Shown piece after piece: positions 25,126 to 38,037 of a stretch of DNA of 64,000 bases. Positions within the stretch are counted from its first letter, which is position 1. Each line of letters begins with the position of its first letter. Below the pieces are notes generated by a model. That model searched no databases. It worked only from the letters and a program-made list of their open reading frames with translations, and was not told the origin of the DNA. Source of the stretch: Hyperoodon ampullatus (lineage: Eukaryota; Chordata; Mammalia; Artiodactyla; Ziphiidae); the NCBI GenBank assembly GCA_949752795.1, contig OX457061.1, positions 122,656,152 to 122,720,151 on the forward strand, in the 5' to 3' direction. The position numbers were made by a program, and so were the translations under genes.

Positions 25126-27829
25126 GCTCCAAAGCCCTGCCCCTCCCTCTGTCCGCCGTCCTCCCTCCACTCGGCCTGCGCGTCCCCGCGCTCCTGGGTC
25201 TGGGCGCAGGGTGCCTGGTGAGGTGTGGGGGCCAGGATGCCCCAGAGGTGGAGGACAGCCCAGCTCCCACCACCCCCATGTGTGTGGACACTGTGATGGC
25301 ACAGTTAACCCCCGGACGAGCAACGGTGGCGAGACTCTTTTTTTTGTTTGTTTAATATTCGATCACATTAGGTACTATGGCATCTAAGCTCGAAACAAAA
25401 TAGAAATATCTCTGATGACAAGTAGTACCATTTTCTGTCCCTTTACAGGATAAGATTTCAGAAAGAAGACAAAGGTCTTTTTCACATTTTGGAATTAAGT
25501 TGATTAGGAAATGAATTAGTTTTTTCATAGAAGCTGGTCCAGGGTTTATCAAAGCCATCCCTACGCCTTCTCTTGCTTTACATGCATGAAATTTCTTTCC
25601 TGTTCTAAGAGAGCACGTTACAATAGGCTCCAGATGCAGCATAAATTTATAAAAGCTCAGGTTACAGAAACCCTGCATCGCAGAATTGCTGTGTTTAAGA
25701 CCGGAATATGATTTCAGTGATAAGAATCTGAGACTCTGGGGTCACTTTACAGAACTTCTACAAAGAAGGAAGTCATGGAATCACAGCCCTACTACCCATA
25801 TCTTGACAATCTCAAATGATATAGCTCCTTCTGTTTCCCAGCAAAAAAATAAATAAAAGAGAATCTAAACATTTCACTTTCTCTGAAATACACATACCTC
25901 TCAAATTTACCTCTACCTCTGGATGTTGGGCAAAGAACCCAACTTGGATATGCATCAATCTGATATTTAAACAATAGAAATGAAGAGAATGTTCAAAAAG
26001 CGAAGTCCAAATATGGAAACAGCTCCGAGGTTACGTTTACTACACTACAGCACCCTGATTGCTAAACTAATTTGTTTTCATGACAACCAAACAACAACCC
26101 TCATATTACCAACGAATGGTGCCTACGCCTGCTCCAAGCTCCAAGCTCTTTTTAGATCTTGTGGAATACATCAAATGCCTTAGTTAAATACATTCCCGCT
26201 CCAGACTCCCTCCATTATTAAAATATGAACTAGGAAACTGCAATGTAATCATATAGAACTTAATGTCATGCATTGTGCAAAGGTTAATTTTTTTCTTATT
26301 AATTAGGGAACTATCAAATAACTGTAAGTATCTCATTCCTATCTGAAAGCAAGTAAAGTGAGCAGTTAGGGTTATTATTAATTTCCATATAACTTGAAGG
26401 CAGCTACACTTTTGAATGTATAACATCAATAAGAGGCACATTTTAGTTTTCAGGTTTAAATTAAAATGTCAATAGAAGCCACATGGTGATATGTATTTTT
26501 TCCATATGACATTATTAAATACCACATGACAGTTTTGAAAGCTTCTTTGAACTCCACACCAGATCTCGTGTCTGTCTACTGTCTAAGGAACCACACATCT
26601 GAGGACGTCAAGCCGAAGTCCCCTTCCCCATCTCACGAACCACAGTCATAGTAAGCACGGAATGGAACAAAATTCGTAATGGTGATCAGACTGTCCAGAG
26701 ACTCATCAGGGTGAGGACAACTCCGCTCCTACACTGAGAAATCGTTTACCTTCAGACCCAGTGTCCCTAGAGAAGAAAATATGTTTCTGGCCTACACTCA
26801 CAGATGCTGGAGGCCCTGGGAAGTGAGGGGCATTCTATGCTACTTTTGTTCCTCTGCAGAATGATCCTAAGGAGAAACGACTCAGGCGTGTAAATTTAAA
26901 TTTTGGAATGAATGGAATTGCATTAGATCCAGAGAACTGGGCCAAATACAAAACTCACTGCAAGGCTAGCCTAGAACTGGAGCTGGTCACTCGGACCCCC
27001 TTCAGTCCTTGGAAGACTGTTCTGCTTACCCGTCTGACAGACGGTTTTAAATGCCCTTTAAGAAATAACTAAAGTTGGTCACAAATACTTAGAGAAGAGG
27101 CTGACAAGTAAAAATAAAGTATAAGAGGTATGGCAGACTTGTTTAATGACACTTCATCAAGCCCAACACATAATTCCAAATCCCAGAGGCACACTTTGTA
27201 TTTTGGTCTTGAAATTAAAGGAAAGAAATGGCTTTATAAATACTTCATGTGTATGTGAAACCAAACCTTATGAATGAATTGAGTTTTTAGTATTAAATGG
27301 GCACTGAAAATTAGCACCTGCACCTTAACCACTGATTCTGGGCTGAAATTTAGCTGAGGAAATCTAAGCTGGAAGTTCTCAGTTTCACACAACCTTTCAC
27401 TGGTCTCTTCAGCAGCAACAAAAGATAGAGAGGACACTGTCAAGATTGGGTCTGGACGCACCCATGGCTAAAAGCCAGATTACATTTATCTTTTATAAGA
27501 TAAAATCCTAATCAAAGGCTCACATGAAACTACCTCCAAAAAAGTGCTTAGATTCAAAACCTAGTATCAGTTTCATTTTATTGTCAGCAAACATCATCTC
27601 TCCCTTGTTTCTAACCATAATGAATCCTTAAACTTACACTCAAAGCCACAGACTATTACTGCGATTATGAAAGTACTGAGAAAAAAAGGTTCCCCAAACT
27701 TTCCAAATATTTTCTAAAAACTGCAGTATGGTATTTACCAACCCTGGGTAGTAAGACAGACTCTCCAACTTGATAAGTGAACTAAACTCAAGGCATGTAC
27801 AAAACATGCCTCTATAAATAGTGTGTATT
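25126..27829. other. Intronic sequence, no gene seen
   Basis: Unique, AT-rich after about 25330. No exon, RNA gene or young repeat was recognised over 2.7 kb. Confidence 0.5.
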
Positions 27830-27840
27830 AAAAAGTTATA

Positions 27841-28159
27841 TTAGGGGCTTCCCTGGTGGCGCAGTGGTTGAGAATCTGCCTGCCAATGCAGGGGACACGT
27901 GTTCAAGCCCTAGTCAGGAAAGATCCCACATGCCGTGGAGCAACTAGGCCCATGAGCCACAACTACTGAGCCTGCGTGTCTGGAGCCCGTGCTCCGCAAC
28001 AAGAGAGGCCGCGATAGTGAGAGGCCTGCACACCGCGATGAGGAGTGGCCCCCGCTCGCCACAACTAGAGAAAGCCCTCGCACAGAAACGAAGACCCAAC
28101 AGAGCAAAAATAAATAAATAAATTAATAAACTCCTACCCCCAACATCTTCTTAAAAAAA
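27841..28159 (+). mobile_element. CHR-type SINE, long form with extra 3' tail
   Basis: The same body and the same extra ACTCCTACCCCCAACATC tail as the copy at 2774. A perfect 11-bp TSD AAAAAGTTATA lies at 27830-27840 and 28160-28170, which places the extra tail inside the inserted unit. Confidence 0.95.
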
Positions 28160-28170
28160 AAAAAGTTATA

Positions 28171-30439
28171 CTGAATCTGACAATAAGGACTCCAATTAGT
28201 TTACATCATTAGCTTCCTTAACCTTCTATTAGCTCTTAAGGCTTTTAATACTTTGTACCCTAAGCAAATACAGTAAAATAAATAATAAAGTCATGAAGCA
28301 ATTAGTTGAACCGTTAAAAAAAATAGTTAATTGGTTCCTAGACTATCAAAAAGACCTTAAATCCATTTACGAATAAGAAAGCTGAAAACTAAGTCTAACT
28401 GCTTTCACTGTAAAATTCCGTAACTACATAGCCTGTGAACAAAATTTATATATTAGCCGAAAACTCAGAGTAAATACAGCAATAAATGATGAATACTGTT
28501 AACAACTGAACAAGTTTAGCCTCGTCTTTAAAACTTAATAGTCTACAGCTTTGGTACAATCATCTGATTTTATAAGCCACTCAGACACCTCCCCAGTAAA
28601 TGACAGATTTAGTCCCAATTTATTAAGTGCATATTCTTTAGAAACCAAGTAAATATGATACTTTTTCTTAACCAGAAAAAAAATTTTAATTTTTGAGATT
28701 ATAGTTAAAGCAAATGCACTACTCATTAGCACTATTAAGTAACTGCCAACAATTTGGGAGGTAATTCCTTTTTTCTACTTTGTTGCTTTCTGGATTATCA
28801 TTCATTTAAACAGAAATCTCTACAAATTTCATATTATATACAGTCATACTATATATCACAGTTAATGATTCTTTGTGAAAAAAGATCAACAGAAAGCCAG
28901 ACAAGACATCTTAAAAAATTATAGAAAAACAGATTATACTCTTGTACAAAAACACGCTTCATCTTCCTTGATGGCCACACCTCAGACCCAAAGGTCAGGT
29001 CTGGGGAGAGAAAAAGACAGAGGCAGCGACAGAAGACATGGGGGCTGAGAAGCAACTTCCTGCCTGGGATTTGAGAGTCCTGCCCAGAAACCTTCTCTGC
29101 TTTATATATATAATTGCCATGACAGTAATTCATTTGGCTTGAGGCAGAAGATTATTTCTGTACAGGGCGCATGTTACTCTTTGTGTATAATTTGTGTATA
29201 AGTGACAGAAGCCCATTTAAGTTAGCTTAAGTAAAATGGCATTTATTTTAAGGATGCAGGCAAATGTCACAGAACCGAATCTGCAGAAAGAACAGGTGGG
29301 TCGCAGGGAAATCAGAAAGTTCTCAGGCAGAAGTAGAATTGTCTCCTGTGCCTGTCCTTCTCTGTAACATCTTTCACCTCTGCTTCTGGGGAGAAAGTCC
29401 ACCCCATTCCTTTTTCTGATGCCTGGTTTCCTCAGAAAGACTTTCAGGTTTTCCTCCCCAAACTCTGCCCTGTATGTTTGATGTTTAAGGAGCTGACGGT
29501 GGTGCTGTGTCTACAGACCACCTCTAGTGGACAATGCCACGTGACTCAAAGGTCCCAGGACCAAGACTGTTAGTGATCTAGCTTAGATACCTCTGTTCCC
29601 ATCAGCTGTGTCCGTGGGACGGGGCTATGCCTTCCAAACCACGGACAGGGACAGAGACCAGGATGTGGTTTCAGGTCCCTTTGAAACAATGTTATGCAAA
29701 CAATGTTCAGGTCCCCTTTAAACAATGTTATAATATGTTAATGTTATAACATTAAACACTGTCACAAAGAGGAAGACGGAGGGAGAAAGGCTGAGGCAGA
29801 TGCCCTTTGACTCCCCCCTACAATTTAATTCTGCTGCCTTTCAAGGCAGTGACGACAACTCAGGAGCTCACCTGCACGTATAGAAGTGCCCCGTCCCCCC
29901 GAGGCATGGCAGCCGGGGCGGCTTTCAGTGTCTGGCGATTCTGATACCCCTCAAGACAGGTCCCACATACGGAAACTACAAACTGTTCTGGGGGGGGCGG
30001 GAAACTAATAGGAAAACGGGATGAGACAGCTTCAGCTTGAAGATAAGGAAAAAATAATAGGACTCTTTTGCTTATAAAAGTGAACATCTCAGCAAGAACA
30101 CGGCTGAAGGACAGAAAATCTTAACGGACAGGGTGGGAGGGAGGAGGCCTGTCAAATTCAAAATTCTGAAACACGAAGATCCCCTTAAAGCCGAAACGAG
30201 GACGTTTTTAGGACAACTGAGTAACGCTTCTCCGTGACATAAAGTACGTACAGGGCACACGCCACCTTCGTAACTACTTCCTTCTCCCCCCACAACCCCG
30301 AGTCCGAGTCCCTGCCTGCTGCCCTCCCCCTCCCCCCCCACTGCGGATGAGCCCCAAAGTCAACTCTCCTCCACGAGCCTCTCATTTCCACTTTCCAGGC
30401 ACACTTCATTCTATTTTAATACTGAACGTGTAATATTCA
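28171..30439. other. Intronic sequence, no gene seen
   Basis: Contains a roughly 37-bp direct repeat at 29669-29705 (TTCAGGTCCCTTTGAAAC) continued at 29706, and the palindrome AATGTTATAACATT at 29740-29753. The AAGTGACAGAAGCCC-type text at 29200-29410 may be an unassigned old repeat. Confidence 0.45.
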
Positions 30440-30570
30440 TTTCTGCACATTCACCTCGTTCCACAAACTAGGCTGTTACCTCCTTGGGGACGGAGCCTGC
30501 AGCCTCATCATCTTTGTTTCAAGGCCCAGCAAAATGCAAGACACCCACAAAGTTTAAGTCGTTTTTAAAT
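30440..30570 (+). mobile_element. L2 LINE 3' end fragment
   Basis: AGGCTGTTACCTCCTTGGGG, CATCATCTTTGTTTCAAGGCC and CAAAATGCAAGACACCCAC follow L2 3' end order. Confidence 0.6.
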
Positions 30571-30799
30571 GAGCCACAGACCCTGGAAATAAACTCAAGA
30601 AAGACTCAAGGGGGTGTATAAATAGTAGCTTCATAACAGGTTTCGAAAGGAAAGAAAGGAAAATCCAAGCTGCGTCCTTGACTCTGAGGCTGTGAGGATG
30701 GAGGTGAGCCCTCTCGCGTGAACACACCGGGGTCCAGGTGTGAGACGGCGCGAGACTTGTGCGTGCAAGTAGGGCACCTGGAAAAGAAAGCCTATTCTT

Positions 30800-31006
30800 T
30801 CCACCACCACCCCCCGGTACGCGGGCCTCTCACTGTTGTGGCCTCTCTCGTTGCGGAGCACAGGCTCCGGACGCGCAGGCTCAGCGGCCATGGCTCACGG
30901 GCCCAGCCGCTCCGCGGCATGTGGGATCTTCCCGGACCGGAGCTCGAACCCGTGTCCCCTGCATCGGCAGGCGGACTCTCAACCACTGCGCCACCAGGGA
31001 AGCCCC
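30800..31006 (-). mobile_element. CHR-type SINE, short subfamily with atypical tail
   Basis: It ends GGTACC then GGGGGGTGGTGGTGG on the minus strand instead of poly(A), and keeps the ancestral B box GGTTCGAGCT. A perfect 15-bp TSD AGAAAGCCTATTCTT lies at 30785-30799 and 31007-31021. Confidence 0.93.
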
Positions 31007-31021
31007 AGAAAGCCTATTCTT

Positions 31022-31829
31022 GTCTCACTGGGACGTCAGATCCACCTCGGGGCCAGTCCAGACCTACTCCCCGATTTCTCTCTCAGCGCCGTTCAGCCCA
31101 AACCCTTCCAGGAGGAAGGTCCCAAAGGAAGACTTTATATCCAGGAGGTACCGTGCTGGTCACTAAACCGCTGTCTTCTCGGCTCCAACCCTCCCTTCCC
31201 TATTCCACCCTGGCGTCAGGACCTCTACAAACTCTCCTCCCTTTAGGCCTTGCCAACAGGAAGCGCTCGAGGGTGGCAGGAAGGCGGGCAGAAGACACCC
31301 TCCTTTGCTTGCTCTCCGAGTAAAAGCCCTTCAGCACAGCAGCTGCTGTGGTTCCAGATTCCAGCATTTATCCCACCCGGCCCTGACCCCCAAAACAGCC
31401 TCATGACGTTCCAGAGATACAACAGGCCAGGGCCCTCACCAGGCCACCCCTGAGATCTGAACCCCAGCTAGCTGGGCCCTGCCCTCCTGTGAGCTGCTAA
31501 ATGCTGATACTCCCGCCTCCCCCTTTCATCCTCCCCACGTTTCTGACAGTGGATAAAGTGTCCCTCCCCATGCAGGGAGGGGGGACTGATCCAGTTCGCA
31601 GAAAAAAAGACCAAGAAACCATTTAATGTATTAACATTCTAACCAACAAAAGAACAGGATTTTAATGTGATAAAATTAATTACCACAGTAATTCAAGGTG
31701 ATAACACTATGTTAAAAGTGCCGCTTGGTGGTTACACGTGCATAAGAGGAACTTAAAACTTTCTCCTGTTGATGGGAGCTCAGTAGACAAGCCTGAGAGT
31801 CTCAGAACCAACAGTTAATCAAGTGATAC
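31022..31829. other. Intronic sequence, no gene seen
   Basis: Moderately GC-rich. The frame at 30718-31323 runs through the SINE and has no coding features. Confidence 0.5.
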
Positions 31830-31845
31830 AAAAAGTCACAGATTT

Positions 31846-32138
31846 GGGGCTTCCCTGGTGGCGCAGTGGTTGAGAGTCCGCCTGCCAATGCAGGACACAC
31901 GGGTTCGAGCCCTGGTCTGGGAAGATCCCACATGCCACGGAGCAGCTGGCCCCGTGAGCCACAATTACTGAGCCTGCGCGTCTGGAGCCTGTGCTCCGCA
32001 ACAAGAGAGGCCGCGATAGTGAGAGGCCCGCGCACCGCGATGAGGAGTGGCCCCCGCTTGCCACAACTAGAGAAGGCCCTCGCACAGAGACGAAGACCCA
32101 ACACAGCCATAAATAAATAAATAAAATTTAAATTTAAA
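31846..32138 (+). mobile_element. CHR-type SINE, about 290 bp form
   Basis: B box GGTTCGAGCC and an AAATAAATAAATAAA tail without the extra segment seen at 2774 and 27841. A perfect 16-bp TSD AAAAAGTCACAGATTT lies at 31830-31845 and 32139-32154. Confidence 0.95.
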
Positions 32139-32154
32139 AAAAAGTCACAGATTT

Positions 32155-33844
32155 TAAGTTTGGGTAAGAAGACCAAACATACACCAGCTACCAAAACCAA
32201 GGTGACCTTTCCAGGGAAGGGAAGTTAGGTAGAGTCGAACGTTGAGTGACAAGGGGCTTGTGACCCGATTTACAACTTTATCCTTAGAAAACGTACATGC
32301 GATTACTCTGTGGCAAAGACCACTATTTCCAATTTCCTCTCTCTTCTCCCCTCTCAGAATTAACCACCTCCTAACCTCGGAGTTCCATCCATGCATGTGG
32401 CCACCCAGAATAAAGATACATTTCCAACATCCCTCAGAGTGAGGATATCTGGCCAGTGGAATGTAGCTGAAGGTGACGCTACAGACGGAGCAGCAACCCC
32501 TTCCTGTTCCCATCCTCCCCACTGCAGGGTCAGTCTGGGTATTTATGTAGGAGGAAAACCCCTAGATTTTTAGATTTCTGTTACAGTAGTCAAATCTGTA
32601 TTTTGATATAGACCCCAAATATCTAATCACCATGCCTTCACATTCACATGGAACCAGGGGGGCCCACGGACACCTGAACCTCTGATCTGCCTCCCCCCAC
32701 TCCCCAGGGAAGGCTGGGATGGTGGCAGGAATCCTCTGTCTCAAAGACATCCAGAGGCATTATGCACACTGAATACGCAGTGAAAATGCTCAAGACAGAT
32801 GATGTTAATTTTGTACACAGAAGTTCCCCGGAGCAAAGGAAGACTATCCATGATTACTGCAGGGAGTTTCCAAAAGAAAAGGTGGTACTTTTCAGTGTGA
32901 ACCTTATTAGACTCATATTTTAAAATTAGAAGCTTCACTCAACCTTGCCTGTGCAGAAAAATTTATCCACAAAACAAATATGATGCATCTTTGATTTTCT
33001 GTGCCTGTAAAATGTCTGTAAAAGCAGTTTATTTGGTTTAGGGGACCTGCTTTGATATGTTCATGATATGAAATGAGTTTCCAGTAGCTGAAACATAATT
33101 TATACACTGGATATCTAATTCCACATGAATAGCAATCTAATATGGGTTATACTTAAAACCATTTGTCTCGCAACCCAAGTCAAAGAACCACTTATGCTGG
33201 GATTCCCTGGATAAAAGAAATTCTTAAATATAAATACTTAGACTCATTGGGCTGCTCAGGCAATGGGGCAAGACGTCGGTGACGGCCAAGCATGGCTGTT
33301 CTAAGAAACCTCTTTGAACTGATTGGTAGGATTTTTCTGTAATTGTGAAATATGTGCTGTGTATGAGAATTTACAACAGAACTGAAATCATGTTGGATGA
33401 ATAATGCGGCAAGATCAGGGAGTTGTGTGCCGCTGGAAAGCAACACAGGGGCAAGCCCGGGTGCCGAGTGCTCCCTGGAGGAGGGGTCCTCCCTGGAGGA
33501 AGGGCACTGGCCCTCTGGTCCCATGGGAGCTCTGTCACTTTGATCCAGCTCCAGCAGCCTGTACTCTCCGGATGCCAGCATTCTCTAGAGACTGAGTCAG
33601 TGACCAGGTCCCTTTGTGAAAGACGAGATGAAATCTTTAAGTTTACTTCCTATGGGATTCTTCAGAGCTTTTAACAATCCAATGTACACCGTGAGCCTCT
33701 AAGGGGGTGATATAACATGAAACAGTTCTCAGCCTTATTGGCCCAAGAAATCTTGGAAGTAACGCCTGCTGGTACATCTTGGTTCACAGTACACAGTTCA
33801 GGTAGTGCCACTGGGTGGTACTGGATCCCACCGGAGGGGGGGGC
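32155..33844. other. Intronic sequence, no gene seen
   Basis: A possible old unassigned repeat lies at 32395-32480 (GGCCAGTGGAATGTAGCTG). No exon was recognised. Confidence 0.45.
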
Positions 33845-34005
33845 TGGGTTTGAACTCTAGTTCCACTACTTACGAGGCCAGTGACCTCAGGCAAGGCGTT
33901 TAATTTCTCTAAGCCACAAATTTCCTCATCTGTAAAATGTCAGAAGATTACATTGAGAACGTGGACAAGCCTAGAGGGGGGCATAGTAAGAATTCAATAA
34001 AAGTT
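33845..34005 (+). mobile_element. MIR SINE
   Basis: Forward MIR order is clear: GGGTTTGAACTCTAGTTCC, CCAGTGACCTCAGGCAAGG, TTTCCTCATCTGTAAAATG, CATAGTAAGAATTCAATAAA. Confidence 0.82.
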
Positions 34006-34085
34006 CCTGATTAGTATTTGATGCTCACCAATCCACTTTCAGACTAGAATTCTGTGTGAGGAGAGACGGTGCTGACCTATTATTT

Positions 34086-34115
34086 TATATATATATATAT
34101 ATACACACACACACA
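34086..34115. repeat. (TA)n(CA)n simple repeat
   Basis: TATATATATA runs into CACACACACA. Confidence 0.93.
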
Positions 34116-37100
34116 AATAAACAAAATGTATGTGTGCTTAAAATAAGATTCAAGGTCATAGAAAAGAAGAGCCTTATCACTGCACAGTGAAAGGCATAGT
34201 CCAACTATGCAAGGATTAAAAGGGCATAATCCTCATTTTTAAATGTTCCTAATATAGAGAAGAGTATTCGAGAAAAATCCAGAAGTGGCAGAGCTGAATC
34301 AGTAAAAAGAAAAATTAGTCTTCACAGCTCAGAGACAATAGGATCAGGGTTAGTAAAGCTAACAACGTCTTCATCAAGCCTCATAATTAACCCCAGGGCA
34401 GTGACTTAGATTTCTTACTACTCATTCACTAAGTAGAGGCTTAAAAGCTCAGAATGTTTAGCAGCCACAACTCAAAACTAGTGTGGACAGTGCTGAGGAA
34501 GAGTATGAGAGACAGTGGGGTGAGCGTCCTGCACAGACCCGCTGCTCGTCCAGCTCCATTTAACCGCTGGCTTAGCCAGGACGCACCCAAAATGAGTTTA
34601 AACAGCAACTTTTATAAACCATCCAACACAACTCAGAATCATATCGATGCCTTTTTTTTTTTTTTTTTTTGGAAGGGGAAGGTGGAAAAACAACTTTGCA
34701 AATGTGATGCACACGACAGTGCAGGGTCTGCAGTTCCCAGCATACGGGTACTTCTTTTTTCCCTCATGTCCTCTTTCCTTAAATCACCTCCACGCTAAAA
34801 TGACCACGTGCTAAAAGGTTACCTTACAAAACAGTATATATCCTAGAAACAATATATAAATTAAAATATTTCTACAGTAAAATAAAAAAGGCAACCCACA
34901 AAGTAGTACATATAAGGTCTTTGTCTATAAATGCTTAAATTTGAGCAAGGAATACACCAGACAGATCATAATAATTAGCTCTGAATAAGGTGGATTACAG
35001 GTGATTTTTAGTTTCCTATTTTCTTTCACATTTTTATATTTTCTCCAGTGAACGTATGGTTCTAGGTACTTTTGCCGCAAACATTATTTTTGCCTCATAA
35101 CTAATTGGCCATTTTGCAGTAGAACATAAAATAACAAAAAACAAAAATAGCAAAAAAACCCAAGAGGGGCATAAAAAAAGACAGTGAAATGTGACAAATG
35201 AATAACTAAATTAAAAAGACTTTATTGTGAAATACAAAATATTTGAGTATATTAAAAATGTGTGTAGACCATGGCAATACTGCTCAAATAACTGGTTGTA
35301 TCTCATGTCAACCGTGGTGTGCATCAAACTAAGAAACCATCTCTCAGGGCAAATCGTCGGCTTAAGGCCACCAACCTGGTCCTAACGGGAAGAACTGCTA
35401 CCACATTTTGACCAGTTGAAACCAAACCATCAAACCAAAAACTGCCAACCAGTTATTTTATCATTCACGGTAAAACTGCCTGACGGCCCATTGTTATGTG
35501 GCAAAGAAGTCCGCAGCGAAGCTGCTTACGGTGAAAATGTGGGTACGTGAACATACATTTACTTCAGGAGAAAAGTGTGACTCAGAAGTAAATAAATGAT
35601 AGCGTTTTCCTCTCTCCCCATTTTAGAATATGAGTTCACCAAAGGGCGTAACTTTTAAGGCAGAAGTCTAAAGTCTAGGATACTCATCCCCTTTTCACTG
35701 ATAATTCAAAATAAGGAATTCATAACAAACTTGCATAATGTTAAGTATTATCATTCTTTTAGGCACTCTCGCAACGACACAGGAATGATTATGCTCTTCC
35801 AAGGAGGAAGGGAAGGAGGAAAGAGAAAACGAGATGTGCGACACTGCGGGTTAACCCGGCCCCGGGGGCTCCGACACGGGAGGCCTGACGGAAGCCCAAG
35901 GGCAGAGCTCTGGCAGATCCTGGGTCTACTTCCCGGACGAGGGAAAGGAGGCTGGGAGGAGCCGTCCCCAGGCCAAGACCACCAGCGCTGCTGACAGTGT
36001 TTGCACCGGCTTTCAACCCACGTCAGGGTCCATGTGCCACTTTTACCATGTGATTGACGGCTTGATGTCAGCTTTCGCTTTTAACCGCCAGCTTGTCTTG
36101 CGGAGCTTCCTGCTCTGCGAGCCAGGAGGTAAATTAAGCATCAGCAGAATTCCCCCAGGATACTCAGTATTGGCGGGGATTAACATCCACAGTTGTCAAC
36201 GCGGACGTGGGGTGAAGGCCCCGTCCTTCCCCTCCCCCCAGGACCCTGAGCCACAGCAGAGCGCCTCCCCTGTCCGTGGCGCGTCTTCCCGCCTCTCCTG
36301 GTTCACACTCCCTGCCCTGCCCCAAGCCCGGGAAGGAATGCCATGATCCGCTTCAGTGCGCCTTCCCTAGGAATCTTTTCTCATTAATTCTGCACTGATT
36401 TGGGTTTTTCATGATCTCAGTGACAGAGTCAGAAGAAACCACCAGTGAAGTATCAGATTATTTCAAAACCACGAGGCTGCTGAATGTCTGGACCCTAAGC
36501 AGGGCTTGTCCTTACTTGCCTGGCACACAGTTTACACGACAGAAACGTTACGATCAGGAGTCAGGTAGGCTCTGAGGCTGCACCAGGAAATAAACGTCCC
36601 CGCAGCACAGACGTGACCCCCACTACCTCCTGGTGACTGGCCTACAGAGCGAAATTCTAAGCTGAGTGTTCCTGGGCTTCAGGTCTCTTCTGCTTGGGCC
36701 AAATATCCAATACATTTTAATTCCTTACACCGCCCGGGACAGGAAGCATTTACGCAAGCTTATAAATCATACAGATGTAGGCCCGGTATCCTTAGAACCT
36801 CGGCGAAGTCTCTCAGAGAAGTAACTGTAGTCGTATAAATCCCAAATGACTCTAGCTTTCCCTCCCCAAACTGAGTTTTCCCACCTTTCTTTCTGAGACT
36901 CACTAACCTTCGCTGCAGCACTAAGTCTGGCATCTAGGAGATGGGTCCTTTCAACACCCCAGGGGCCCCCGATGGACCCGCCGTCCACTCCCTGAACACA
37001 CTGGACATTCTCTGGGTGGGCACAGGGGATTCCGAGTGGTGGTGAACAGATCGGAACGCAGATTTCTCTGGCTTTCTGCTTCACCACAAACCAGTCAAAG

Positions 37101-37819
37101 CCTGCTGGTTTTGTTTGTTGTTTTACTTTTCTGGGTGTCAGTCACTATTACAAATGTGTTTTTAAACGTACACCTGTGATATCCTAAATAAAAACAGCTA
37201 TGAGTAGCAGCACTGGCCCATGGATGTAGGAAGTAAGTAAATCAAATATATAGCGAAATGGAAGGCACGTGAAATCAATCAGGGACCTGACTTAATATGG
37301 CACTGCACATTTTCTGATCTTTTTTTTTTTTTTTTACCACCTAAAGACTCTGACAAGTGGATGGATACTTTGTCACCTGATGAGAGATGGTGGGAATGGA
37401 GAGAAGTCGATTGAAACTTCCACTTGCAGGGTATTAATATGTCAAAGTACCAACAGCATGGTTCAAATTTTTTTTTCAAAAATGTTATCAAGTAATGTTG
37501 CATGCTCCACTTAGTAATTTAAATTTGATTCGAATTTCATCACTGCATATATGAGGCAATTTAAAATTTTAAGCCCATGCCAACCAAGGAAAATCTGCAG
37601 TCCTTTGGCAGAAAGGAATCTCCTACAAGAAAACCAAATCTCTAATGTTACTTCCATTCCAAGTCAATAGTTCACAAGATGAAACAGCTTCTTAGAGCAT
37701 CTTGTTAAAAAAAGTGAGGCATGTAAGAGTTGTGGGGAGAGGGTGCACAGCAGTAATAGAAAGAGCAAAAAGGTTAAAAAAAAAAAAGAGAGAGAGAAAG
37801 GTTCATTTCATTGTCTCTA
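34116..37819. other. Intronic sequence, no gene seen
   Basis: A 3' trace of an old L1 (plus) at about 34940-35060 includes GGTGGATTACAGGTGATTTT. A poly(T) run lies at 34652-34670. The region at 35240-35560 is unassigned. No gene. Confidence 0.4.
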
Positions 37820-38028
37820 TTTTTTTTTTTTTTTTCGGTACGCGGGCTTCTCACTGCTGTGACCTCTCCCGTTGCGGAGCCCAGGCTCTGGACGCGCAGG
37901 CTCAGCGGCCATGGCTCACGGGCCCAGCCGCTCCGCGGCATGTGGGATCTTCCCGGACCAGGACACGAACCCGCGTCCCCTGCATCGGCAGGCGGACTCT
38001 CAACCACTGCGCCACCAGGGAAGCCCGT
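37820..38028 (-). mobile_element. CHR-type SINE, short poly(A) subfamily
   Basis: B box GGTTCGTGTC, poly(T) on the low side. TSD TTGTCTCTA at 37811-37819 and 38029-38037. Confidence 0.94.
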
Positions 38029-38037
38029 TTGTCTCTA

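Noticed and set aside
30718..31323. 201-codon plus-strand open frame
   Set aside because: It runs through a minus-strand SINE. The repeated peptide pattern is seen in every antisense copy of that SINE in the window.
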